A DNA stretch of 64,000 bases from Limnomonas spitsbergensis (lineage: Eukaryota; Chlorophyta; Chlorophyceae; Chlamydomonadales). The position numbers and the translations under genes are program-made. The stretch covers positions 992,001 through 1,056,000 of the forward strand of contig JAYJMM010000021.1 in assembly GCA_037349105.1 (NCBI GenBank), in the 5' to 3' direction. The notes beneath the pieces are model-generated. The model saw only the letters and a list, made by a program, of their open reading frames with translations, had not been told where the DNA came from and did not search any database. Within the stretch, counting starts at the first letter, position 1. Each line of letters begins with the position of its first letter. This document shows, one piece after another, positions 47,089-57,800 of the stretch.

Positions 47089-47808
47089 AGGGCCGCTGCT
47101 GCTGCTGCGGTTTATAAGGTTCTTGCAAGAAGAGGCATCCCCCTACAGGAAATCATGCCTCGCAAGGCCTGAGGAGTGCATGCAGGCAGGTAGGCAGGGC
47201 AGTTTGTGAGCCAGAAGGCAGGCAAACATGCGGGGACAAACGTTCAAGCAGGGGCATTGTCTCTGCCTGGATCATTGGCTCCTCTGGTTCGAACAGAAAC
47301 AGACAGTGAGGTGCAACGGGCGGAGGAGATGAGCACTGCCATGTCGGCATCAACTACCTCGCCATGTAACGAGTATCAAATAAACTGCCCTACAGCCCTC
47401 GATCGACCATGCATGGTGCATGCTGCGGGACCGATCGGTCCCTGCCCTGTGGTGTTATACATACGCAAAGAAAGGACTGGCGGATTCGCTTACGCAGCTA
47501 CGTGCCTGAGCCCGGGCGAAAGAAGAGGGAAACAGCTGGAGCAAGTGTCGGAGCAGGATACGGAATCAACGAGTAATTTCAGCAATCTGATGCGGTATGG
47601 TATGGTCCCTGATACCCCCTCGTCTCCGACGCGACTAACAACCCGACAAATACTGCAAAGTATTTTGAGTTTTCCGGCTGCAGGAATGGGGGAACAAACA
47701 TGTGAATAGCAACGTAATTGTTGGCGAGGAGAAAAACTGAGAATGCCGCAGAGCGACACGAAGAATACGGCACTGGTGATCCACCATAGATCTCTGAGGT
47801 CCACTCAC
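47089..47808 (-). other. Probable WDR81 5' region with uncertain exons
   Basis: On the minus strand TATAAA occurs at 47115-47110, only about 22 bases before the ATG at 47088, too close to be that start's TATA box unless a later ATG is used. An open frame at about 47300-47160 (EPEEPMIQAETMPLLERLSP) could be another 5' exon, but I found no matching donor and acceptor. Confidence 0.3.
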
Positions 47809-47904
47809 CCGCACCCGCCACCCGTCCAGTAGGGCTCTAAGGGGCATCTCCTTGTAACCGGTGACTTGCCTTATTGATCCGCTGTCTTGACGATAGACGA
47901 TCAT
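47809..47904 (-). CDS. Candidate first coding exon of WDR81 or small unknown gene
   Basis: ATG at 47904 opens MIVYRQDSGSIRQVTGYKEM and continues to GWRVR, ending in phase 0 at a strong GTGAGT donor (CGGGTGCGG|GTGAGTGG). It has ordinary codon use and is on the same strand as WDR81, about 720 bp upstream of its first confident exon. No joining acceptor was established, so the link to WDR81 is inference. Confidence 0.4.
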
Positions 47905-48560
47905 TACGATTTGTGAAAGCTGTGGTCAACAGGGGGCAGTCGCAGTCGCAGCCGTAAGATAAGTAAATTAACATATACAAACCCTCTGGCACACGCCTCT
48001 AGTCCCTCTACCTATGTTATTTTTAAGCGGGCAGAGTTCGGCAGGTCGCCCAGGTACCGGTAATATTGATAGTATATCGTGCCCTCTTTTGCTGAAGACG
48101 GCGCGAACATGGCAACCTCGGACGCACTTGGAACAACTTCCATCTGCGCCCGATCTTCGACTGATTGTTCTAGTTAGCCTGGATTCTCAGCGGCGTGGGC
48201 GTGTGGCAGCTGGATGGCATTCGCAGCCTTGTGTCGGCTCATGGGGTGTGACTTGTGAGCCGGCCGGCCGGGTCACCGCCGGCAGTGTCACGACTGCCCG
48301 AGGTTGTGAAGTCCTGCACCAGCCTGGCAGGCAGCTGAGGTCCTGAAATCCTGAGGGCGTCTTGCACCAGCCTGGCAGGTCTACTGCGAGAGGTTAACGA
48401 ATATCCGGACGTTGCTCTCCTGGATGAAGCAGTGCACTGCACCAGCCAAGTAGTTCGTTGCGTCCCCTGGTTGCGTGGACCAGCTGGAAATAGTTAAGAT
48501 AAGGCACTGCTTTCCAATCATGCCAGAGCAGACCGCTGACTAGGGACGGACGGACGGTAG
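47905..48560. other. Spacer, no gene seen
   Basis: No domain or spliceable frame recognised. Includes a short tandem duplication near 48310-48380 (CCTGCACCAGCCTGGCAGGC / CTTGCACCAGCCTGGCAGGT). Confidence 0.4.
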
Positions 48561-48567
48561 CAGGTAT

Positions 48568-49740
48568 AGGTGGCAGCATGAGGCGCTGGTGCGGCTGCTC
48601 ATGGATTGGCTTCGGCATGAGTACCGGTATGCGCCTTGCTTGCCCAGGATGGTCAACAGGCAGGATGGGGAATGGAAGCGCTGATTGGAGCCGCAGGCAA
48701 GGGGCGTTAAGTGTTGGTGCGGCTGTTGCTGGGATGGTCCCATCATGCGCCCTGTACTGATTGCCAGAGCCTCTCGCCTCAATGCGGCATTGAAGGCTCA
48801 TCATGGCAAGGAAGCAATGTTGCGGCTGCTTCTACAATTGCCCCAGCATGCGCCCTGCGCTGACTGTGGGCATGGGTCAATGTCGTTACACCACTGCGCC
48901 CTGCTCAAAAAGGCTCCTATGTGTGGGCGCCCCACCGTCTGGTCAGGAGGGATGAGTGAAGGCAACGAGAAAAATATATGCAGAGATATATTCAAAGGCC
49001 CACCCCCAAAAGGGTAGGAAGTCGGGAGAAACCCTAGCCCCTTCTGATTCAAGCCTACAACAAGTGAAAATAACGGGCAGGATGACGGCATGGGCATGCG
49101 ACTATGTGGTGTTCGAGGCTGTTAGTCACGAGTAGAGGAAAGAAATTACAAATGGCCCTATTGCAGGTATAATTATCCCAGTGTATGCCCCGCTCTGACT
49201 ATCAGCATGGTCTTGCATTGGAGGTGGCTGCCCACGTTGGTTAGGAGGCAATGATGCGGCTACTACCGTACTTCAACGGTCCCAGCAGGCGTTCCCACTG
49301 AGAGGGGGTGATGCCCTCCTGGTGGGTGTAGAGGGAGGGCATGAGGTGCCGGGAAATTTTGCCATTATGGCCACAACATGTGCCCTTATGCTCATTTTCT
49401 TGATGAAGAGGCGCTCATGACGTCTGCTAGTCAAGGCAAGGAAGTGATGTTGCAGCTACTGATAGAGTGCCCCCAGCATGAGTCCCGTGCTGACTGTTGG
49501 GATGAATTGGCTGAAGTGGAGGCCTGTGGCAAAGGGAGCATGAAGGTGGTGTGGCTACTCATGGGGTGACCCCAGCATGCGCCCCGTGCTGACCGCCAGG
49601 TTGGAGATGCACAAGTGATGGCTGCAGGTAAAGGGTGTGAGGTGTCGGTGTGGCTGTTGCTAGGATGGCCTCAACACGCACCCTGTCGTGACTGCCCCGG
49701 TGGACACTGGACAGGCACTCGCTTCAGCTGTTGGGAGCCT
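48568..49740 (+). pseudogene. Degenerate ankyrin-type repeat array
   Basis: The same motif recurs in different frames with stops and shifts between: HEALVRLLMDWLRHE (about 48570), VLVRLLLGWSHHAPCTDC (about 48715), GKEAMLRLLLQLPQHAPCAD (about 48809), GKEVMLQLLIECPQHESRAD (about 49437), KVVWLLMG then PQHAPRAD (about 49545), and EVSVWLLLGWPQHAPCRDC (about 49640). The helix-turn pattern (G.E.....LL...PQHAP.AD) is ankyrin-like and spaced by about 100-200 bp. A stop interrupts the motif at 49567-49569 and other copies are barely recognisable. It reads as a decayed gene, not a functional one; a heavily spliced real gene is less likely. Confidence 0.55.
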
Positions 49741-50589
49741 AGGCCACCAGCCATAGCTTTGTTGCCCAAGTGGAAACAACTTAAAATTAATTATCTTTCT
49801 AACGCATTACACCCGACGAATTCGGAGGCAAAATTCTGCAAAGGACTCACTAATCGAAGGAAGAGCAACATAGCACCTGTCTTATATAATGCAGTGTCAT
49901 GAGTAGCGATAGAATTTCAAAAGGCAAGTTTAATTTTTGACACGTGCCTGCACATAGTGTATAGTGATCATGATGACAGAACGGATAAAAAAATCAGATT
50001 CGTGCAAAAGCAGCAGGGCAATTGTCCCATCGAGGGCTCACATCTACAACTACAAAGTAACAGCATAAACTCATTTCCGTTGAAGAAGAGCCGGGCTTGC
50101 ATGAAGTATGCCCTAGTCTCCTTCTCCCGAGCGAGCAGGAACTTGTACCATGAAGATAAGGGCACAAGGACCCCACTCACGGTTCAGACTTTGAGTTCAG
50201 TCTGTCATGAAACATAGGATGTTTCCATCAAGAATGCAATATTTGTGAGGTACATGTCGCTCCAATTCAGCCCGGTGCTAATGGCCAGTGCTCTGTGAGT
50301 AAATGTCAATGACATCCACCACTAGACCCTGCTCAAAAAGGCTCGGCGAAGTCGGTGTTAAACTATCTGGTTGGAAACTCACGAGAAGAAAAAGCCAAGA
50401 GAGAGGCTATAGGAAAAGGCCCCTCAGGAAAAGGCCCCTCAATAGTCTGTCCCTCATTCGACCACATCTTCCGCAAATGCCAGGGCCTCCCACCCTATTA
50501 CCATTCCTGCCCCAGTACAACTGGTGAAAGCCCGTGGCATTGTCTAGAGGGCCTGCTCACCCCGGCTCCCTTACCTTCTCCTTCACGAT
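49741..50589. other. Spacer with one dispersed-repeat copy
   Basis: A/T-richer unique sequence without a supported gene. At about 50295-50350, TGTCAATGACATCC...CTGCTCAAAAAGGCTCGG resembles the loop plus right arm of the foldback element at 56647-56795. Confidence 0.4.
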
Positions 50590-51145
50590 AGGGCATCGAA
50601 CGCCAGCATGTAGCACATCCTCCACATGCTCGCCACCTCACCTTGCCCAACATGACTGGCAGCAGCATGTCTCAAGGTACTGATCGTTGCCTGCGCTGCC
50701 TGTGCTTGGTGGCAAGATCAATAGGGTCCCCCCAGCCTGTCCATGGCTCCATGCGCCTGCTTGTAGGCCGTGTCCTATAGCGCCAGCACCTCTATGGCAG
50801 GTAGTGGCAGTAGGTCAGTCGCTGCCTCATACAGTTTGGGAATTGCTGTCCCTTGCCCCAGCTCCTGCAAGACACCTAGCACTTCAATGCACCAGTTGCG
50901 CTTTCCGGTGCTCTGTCTGACCTAGAGCGGCATGTCAGCCGCCCTGGCTACCGCCAGGAGGGGGCTGCCTTGCTAGGCAGCCCGTGCAACCACTGTCTTG
51001 TAGAAGCAGAGCATGTGCCACTTTGAAGCCTGTTGTAACAGCTGGATCTGCAGCTCCCTCAGGACCCTCAGCTGACGGTGGACAGGTTGCCCCGCAGCCT
51101 ATGTCAACCGTAGGCGCTGAAGCAGACATTTGAGCTGGAGCTGTC
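50590..51145 (-). pseudogene. Decayed coding relic, possibly retroelement-derived
   Basis: The minus strand, read with several frame changes and stops, gives protein-like segments: QLKCLLQRLR, RELQIQLLQQ, KWHMLCFYKTVVARA, STGKRNWCIEVLGVLQELGQ (by frame), LYEAATDLLPLP. The mixture of amphipathic segments and breaks suggests an old coding element, perhaps the C-terminal part of a non-LTR retrotransposon protein. That family assignment is a guess. Confidence 0.25.
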
Positions 51146-51290
51146 TATCTGCTGCATGTGGATGTGTGCATACATGTGCATGCATTGTGTTCAAAAATGT
51201 GCGCCGTGGGCGTGGAAGTGTGCATTTGTGTGCATGCATGTGGCCATGCATGTGTGTCTCATATGTCTGCGTGGTTTTGCTTGCTTGTCT
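51146..51290. repeat. TGTGCATG-rich tract
   Basis: Interspersed GTGTGCAT, CATGCATG and TGTGTGCATGCATGTGGCC, alternating purine-pyrimidine and thus prone to Z-DNA or slippage. Confidence 0.6.
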
Positions 51291-52209
51291 GCGTGTAAGC
51301 AGATTTTGATAGCAACACCAATGAGGCAGGCTGCCGTCATAAACGGTGACGATACAATCATCGAGACCAGGCCAAACCTGAAGCCCTAGAGAGAAACCTA
51401 GAAAGAGAACACACAGAACTGGACAGTACACAATACCATACGATTATGTCAACACTGCGTGTGTGTACATGCTTGTCAAGGCAGCGTCAACCAGTGGCTC
51501 CTAGAAGCAGCGGTTGGGGAAGCATGCTGTTGCCAGGATGTCACAGGATGGTATGGCTGTCATGTGACACGTTATGTCTTGCTTGGGATGCCGTGCTGGT
51601 GACAGTGGAATGCTGCCATGCATGGGCCATGCAGCATGGGGTGGTGGGCCAGTTTACCGAACTAGTATCGCAGCGAATGTGGTCCAAAATTCAGCATGGA
51701 CAATGGTTTCGGCATTAAGGAATGACGGCGTTCTTGATATCGGCAACTAGCTGATCATAAATGCATGGCCGCATGGGGCGAGGTCCCGCTTGAGAACTGG
51801 GCTTAACTCAGATTATATTTGATGACTCGGCGACTGGTGACGCAGCTCGATGTCGCTGGAATCCATCGCTTGGGGTCCATATTGTCTATTACGTCAATCA
51901 CTGGAGATGAGCGAATCAGATACGCAGGTTTGTATCTATGTGCAGCTATCAAATAAGAAATGCAGCTTTGCGGATTGAGGGTACTTCCGCAGTCCCAGCA
52001 CGACTGCTTGCATGCTTGATTACAAGTGTGGGGGGATGAGATTTCCAACCCACGCCCACGTGTCCTGGAGGTCCTCAAGGAGGGTTCATCATCCCGGCTA
52101 TCATCATTGGCAGCCTCCACTTCAAAGTCATCCGTATATCTCTAGCTTATTCTCTTAAGCCTACTGAGCTCTCGCATATTTTACGAAACTGCTGATTCTG
52201 TGCCCCGAA
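51291..52209. other. 5' flank of the FAS1 gene, no gene seen
   Basis: Short frames on both strands without domains. Probably includes the promoter of the fasciclin gene; no TATA box stood out. Confidence 0.35.
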
Positions 52210-55200
52210 ATGAAGCATGGCCTGGCACTTGTGGTGCTTCTGATGGCGCTGTCGCAAGGTAAAATTGCGCATTGCTCTTGCCTGTGTTTATATGAGAACA
52301 TGAGTGCTTCCGTCACACTGCCAACTCCTGCTGCCAACGTGGCAAAGCACGTGTGCCCATCACCTCGCAAACGCGTGTCCGCCGTGCTGTTGACACTTCC
52401 CTGACGCCTGTCCATCAGAGTCATGCGTACTAAACTCTGCAGGCATTCAAGCAGCGAGGGTGTCACCCACCAGCTCGGTATTGCCTACGGCGAGCTTGCA
52501 ATGGCCACCAAGCCACTTCGATACCGTTGCGGACGCTTTTTTTCATATGTCGAAATTGGAAAACTGCTGGCCCCGGCACTCACCTTGCCGGCCCATTTAG
52601 CTGGCCTTGTGCCCATGCAATCACCCATGCCCTTGTTATGGCCCTTTCGGAAATGTCTCTTTGTATTTGTAGATGCGCAGGTGCAGTATCAGTGGCAATG
52701 CAACTAATACCATGGCTAGTGGCTAGCGGCACCCTCTACAACAGCCCCATCAGCTGATAGCATGTGCATGACGGTGCCACAAAGGCTTGGGTGGCACGGG
52801 CCCAGATATCCAACGGCTGCCGCGCCTGTATGCTGATCTTGCGCTCCTACTCCTATGCCTCCTGCGCAGGCTACCTGCTTGTACAAGGAATTGACAGACC
52901 CCCACAAAACATTCACCCTCAACGCCCCGACCAACCAAGCGTTTGAGGCCCTGTTGTACAAGTTTGACATGTCGGAGCGGGAGCTGCTGAAAGACAAGAA
53001 GCTTCTGATGCAGGTGTGGAAGGAGCACACTGCCTGAGGGAAGCATGTGTCGGTAATACGCGCGGTGCGCTACATCAGCATGACACATGTGCCCTGGGTC
53101 AGATAATGCTCTGTCAGAGGAGAAGGAGGATGTGCCCTGGGTCAGGTAGCAAAGCATAGCACATCCTGGCTGGTTGCCCTCAGGTAGAGGCCCCATGCAG
53201 GAGCAAGGCGCGATGAAGCTGGGCAGAGATTGCAGGTCAAATGCAGGCTCTGATTAAAAGAAATACACCCCGAGGCGTGGGTTATGGAAGCCACCTGTTG
53301 AGCCTTAGCGCTGGGTAGGCTACCATGAAGGCTTAGGTGACCAAGCCTGACTAGTTTCCCCCCTGGTATGGTCCCAGCAGCGGTTGCAGGAATGAAGTGC
53401 TTCTTGCGAGTGGCACTGCTGACTGCTCATGATGAGGCTGGTAGTTAGACCTGGGGTGTATGACAGGGGTGGGCAGGGATGGGCCTCGATGGACGCGGTA
53501 GGCTCCACACCAGGCGGGTGGGAAAGCTTGGCTGAGGCTGGAGTTTTATCTGGCGTTGCAAATAAATTTCCAGAAAAAATATCAGAAAAATATCAGAAAA
53601 AGTCAGAAAAGCTCTCAGATATAAGATGCCTTTTTCTCACAAAGAAGTAGCCGATGAGTTAAAGGGTGGGTGCGTGGGCGGGATGGGGCTGTCTACTGGT
53701 GCACCACAGTGCCTAAAATTCAAGGAAGCTCCGCATTGGAAACACTTCTGATCATTTGTTTGTTTCCATTTTTGAGCTATCTTGTCCAAAGTGTGACGGG
53801 ACGTTCCCCCCCCTCCAACCGCAAGTTGCGGCGGCTCCTACGTCCGACATTTATTTTCATCTGTGATGTTTGTTGATCCGTCTATCCCCGTGCCCCAGCG
53901 TCCAAATGGCCATTCCGGCCTTACAGGTGATGTTTGATCGGGGGCTTCAACCATGTCTTCAACCTGCACCCGTCCCTATGACCCTCCCCTGCCACTTTCT
54001 CAGCTGCTGCAATATCACGTGATCCCCGATGTGGCGCTCCGGTCCGATGATATCCGCGACAATTCGCAGTTTGACACACTGCTGGACAACCAGACCGTGA
54101 CCTTCCACAGGGAGTGAGTGCTGAGGCTGTGATAAAGTATGACATAGTGTGATCCACTGCTGATTTCTCGGCTAGATGTCCACCTCCAGCCCATGCAGCC
54201 CTGTGGTGGCGATAGGTCTTAAGCTAGATCGGCCTGCGGCTGGGTGTCCTTAGTGGCATGGCTGGCTGCACATCAGGCTTCTGGCCGAAGCCCATGAGGT
54301 AGCTGAAATTTAACGAGCAACGGACAAATAAAAGCTGTTGTGATCCGGTAGCAGTGCAGATGGAACTCCCCGGGGTCCGGGCTCATGCATGTCAGGTGCA
54401 CCTGCAGAGGGTTTTCCATGGAACTGAGGGGGGGCTGAGCAGGGGGGCCTGCAAGGATAGGAGCCCTCGCTTGTGTGCAGGCCGCCTGAGATAAGTGTGG
54501 CGTTGTGATCAGGACTGGGTTTGTGAGGTGCTTTTGAGAAGCAGCTGCTCGGAAAAATTCTAGTCAATCCTGTGGTACATGAATGAACTGCCTAATTCAA
54601 ACTTCTGCATCAGTATAGCCCCGCTTTTTGAAACGAGGGGACCAGGTCACCTGGCGTCCCTTCCCTGCTTCATTCGTAGAAGCCATGAGATTCCACCCAG
54701 TCGTGCCCATCCCCTGCGTTTCGCACATGCCATCAAGCCTTGTAGACTCCTGCAACCTAAAAAGTGCCTTGTTTGCAAGCTTGGTTTGTGTTACTCGAAC
54801 AACAGGGCTTCTGTGCCAGATGGTTCTCGAGGCCCTGACTCTCTGGCCCTGTGCTTAATTCCCTGGTCCTCCCTCAGGAGCTACTTTTTCTTCACCAAGA
54901 TCACCATTGAGGGTGCTGACTACAGGGCCAGCCCAGCCATGATCATCTTCCCTGACATGTTTGCAGCCAAGGTACGGTTGCTGGCACCTGCCCATCCCCT
55001 GTTTGTGCTGCTGTATGTTTTTGTGCTTGGGGTTCCAGTCTACCAATCAAGATGAGACGGGCGTCCAGCGCCAGTAGTCGGGACACTTATGTTCAAGCAG
55101 GGGCATAAGTGCATGACAGGGTTGCTGACGCCACCTGCTGGGTCCTGCTTGAAAGGATCGGCCGTGTGAGCTCGTGAAAAGTTCCAAGAGGATTAGGAGG

Positions 55201-55592
55201 CCATGTTGTGGCTTCAGGACCCCCCTTGGATGGGAGCGGCCGTCATCACCAGGATGTGACGATCCTCTGGAGGCAGATAAGAACATATGTTGCACATAAT
55301 AAAATCCCTGTCAATTGCACTGACTTGCATGATGCCTCGCATCGGCACTCGCTGAGCGGTGACAGGGATTTCCCCTTGGTGCAGCATCAGCTGCGGCAGC
55401 CAGGTTGAAGTTGTAGGGTCGGTTTGGCCATGGCTGAAAGGGGCGGAGTCTATGGCCAGGGTCTGTTGCCTGATGTTGACTGAAATGGTGTCTCACACCC
55501 AGCCCGTCAGCTCACTAAACAGGACCTCTTGTTCCTCCTGGCCGCAGACCATCATCCACATCATCAACAAAGTGATTCTACCTGAGCTATGA
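52210..55592 (+). CDS. Secreted fasciclin (FAS1) domain protein
   Basis: Extracellular adhesion or matrix type protein. Exon 1 (52210-52258) encodes a signal peptide start, MKHGLALVVLLMALSQ, and ends in phase 1. A second exon probably starts at 52443 (phase 1, GIQAARVSPTSS..., with DTVADAFFHMSKLEN resembling the beginning of a FAS1 domain); its donor is unclear. Confident exons follow: 52870-53013 (TFTLNAPTNQAFEALL = H1 box), 54004-54113 (LLQYHVIPDVALRSDD = H2 box), 54878-54971 (SYFFFTKITIEGADYRASPA) and 55548-55592 (TIIHIINKVILPEL, stop). All confident junctions agree in phase. The domain is single and the protein ends right after it, so no C-terminal GPI signal is visible. Start chosen because the signal peptide is the first hydrophobic ATG frame. 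Confidence 0.8.
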
Positions 55593-56639
55593 TGGGGGAT
55601 AAGGGAGCTACCGGCAGCGCTAGAAAGGGGTGGAAATGATGTGACCAAAATAAAGGGGGGGGACTGACTGGACAGGGAGGTTTCGTAAATATGGGGACAT
55701 TAGGGAGGTGAGGGATATTGCATTTGATCAAAAATTGTTTGTACTTCAAGATGGCTGTTGTTGCGGGAAGGGCCGTGGCTTGTCCTTGTGCGGTATCCAG
55801 GAGCGGAAAGACCACGAGCTTTCTAAATCCGCTGGTTGATTTTGATGTTGCTGGGGATGTCTAAATTACTGATTGTAGTTTGTCGTGTTTCTGATAGAGA
55901 CTCTCTAGCTTCAGATGCTCTGTATGGTGTATGCCATTATTTCTTATTGCACGTCCATGATGCTCGACATTTTATATTCAGTTACGGGTTCATTTTTAGC
56001 TCATTTTTGCAGACTCGTTTCCTAGAGAGGGGGTGAATGCATGATGCATTGATACTGCCCACGAGTATCGTTTTGGTATACGAAATACTGTTTTGCGCCT
56101 GTATATTGCACCACTTTTTAACATGGCACAGTTCCCTTGCTTCGGGCACAAGAGGATATGTAACGAGCAATTTCCATCGAAGTTGAATCTGGAGATATCA
56201 GTAGAGGTGAGATCAGTAGCAGGAGTCAAGACCTCATGATTTCAATGGAATTTAAATGGTGCCCATACACTCGCAACAACAAAAATGCGAACCTCAATGG
56301 GGCAGAGTAAACAGACTAATCCTCATGACAATATGTCATCACCATGATGACATACATGTCAGTGACTTAGCGTGCAGGAGAGGCTAAGGGAGAGAGGTTG
56401 GGCATGCCCCCGGAGGGCGCCACAGACTTTCAACAGATGTAATGGGACAGGCTTGAATGGGAGGCTCTGACTTTTGTTGAGATCGTTGTGCGCATTGTTG
56501 AGGCCTAGATTTGTTGTTTTTCTTTGCCTTCTTGGGCAATAGGCTTGAGGGGGACAAAGATACTTTTGGCTGCCTTTTCCTTTTGGGGGGGGGTTTCCTT
56601 CTCCTTTGTGTTCCTCTTTCTCTCCCTCTTACCTTCAGT
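55593..56639. other. Spacer downstream of FAS1, no gene seen
   Basis: A/T-richer than the rest of the window. Short ORFs only, with no domain or splice support. Confidence 0.4.
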
Positions 56640-57095
56640 TTTTTCCCTTCCAACGGGACAGGTGGGCGCCCACGCGGCCGAGCCTTTTGAGCAGGGCCCA
56701 GAGGTTTCATGTCATTGACATGGCAATGATATTGCACCTCTGGGCCCTGCCCAAAAAGGCTCGGCTGCGTGGGCGCCCAACTGTCCCGTTGGAAGAAAAG
56801 GTAGTCCAGGCAGTACAGCGCCCTTACGGCCGAGCTTTTCCAGCTTGGTTCAGAGGTGTTATGACATTGACTAGGGCTTATCCTCGGCAGTCAGCACTAC
56901 GGGTTTCATGCCCACGTTACTGCCGTGTGTTTGTCTGTTGGTTGCTTGCCCAGGCAGGTCTCTGTTGGGTTTTCAGACGGATTTCAGGTGTTACTGTCCT
57001 CACCCGCGTTGTCTTGGCGTATTTTCCGCTTTACAGGCATATGCCCCATGCATCAATTGTGATGCTCTCCTGGACTGGAAAACTTCACTGGCTGT
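56640..57095. mobile_element. Foldback element / dispersed repeat copy B
   Basis: A long imperfect inverted repeat has left arm 56647-56705 and right arm 56736-56795, both carrying GGGCGCCCA, GGCCGAGCC/GGCTCGGC and GGGCCCAGAGGT/ACCTCTGGGCCC, with a 30-base loop. A third arm-like copy follows at about 56813-56875. The part at 56874-57092 aligns with 22140-22336. Arm-like segments also occur near 48895 and 50330. This suggests a non-autonomous element family; no transposase is present. Confidence 0.6.
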
Positions 57096-57800
57096 CTGAC
57101 CATATCTTGTGAAACCACCTGCACTCCATATTACACCGGGCATGAAAATGTTGAAGACTCTGGCTGGTCATTATAATGCACAAAAATTCATCGAGATAAA
57201 AATAAACTGCCACTCATGCCTTGGAAGGCAATCCTTCCTTGAAACGCATCATCCCTCCTGATATGTGGCGCACACTGGCACAAAGGCCACAATGTCGACA
57301 TCAAAACGTATCATCCAAATATACGGCCTTCGCGATGAGACACAACAATAACCCTGTACCAATCATGTAGGGCACACACCACCAACATCAACCGGCCCTC
57401 TCAAAATCACTGAGTCTATCTGCGCAGTTGCTGAGTGGGGGGAAATGTCCAGTGAAAGTAAAAACCAGAGTCTCTAGATCTACCCGCCCCTTCCGTCCCC
57501 TAAGTCCCTCTTATCACACTGATCCAATAATGGCAACTGGGTCCGGTATCTAAATAATGAATTCAGGGAGATGGTGAGGTCCCGCTGAGGAGGCAACAGG
57601 CATGAAAGGCACAGAAGAGGAACGCATGGCGCCCAATACTACAGCCGACCGCGGCCTCATAGAAAAACTACCTTGGGGAGAATATTCAATCCATAGTGAT
57701 ATACAACGGACACATTAAAAGCACAGGCACCCTCACTGGTGCGCAAGTTTCAAGCATTGCTAGGTACAAGCCTGCACAGTCGCATTCGGGCCCCGCCCCG
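57096..57800. other. 3' flank of the amidotransferase-like gene, no gene seen
   Basis: No supported coding frame. Lies downstream of the minus-strand gene ending at 57801. Confidence 0.4.
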
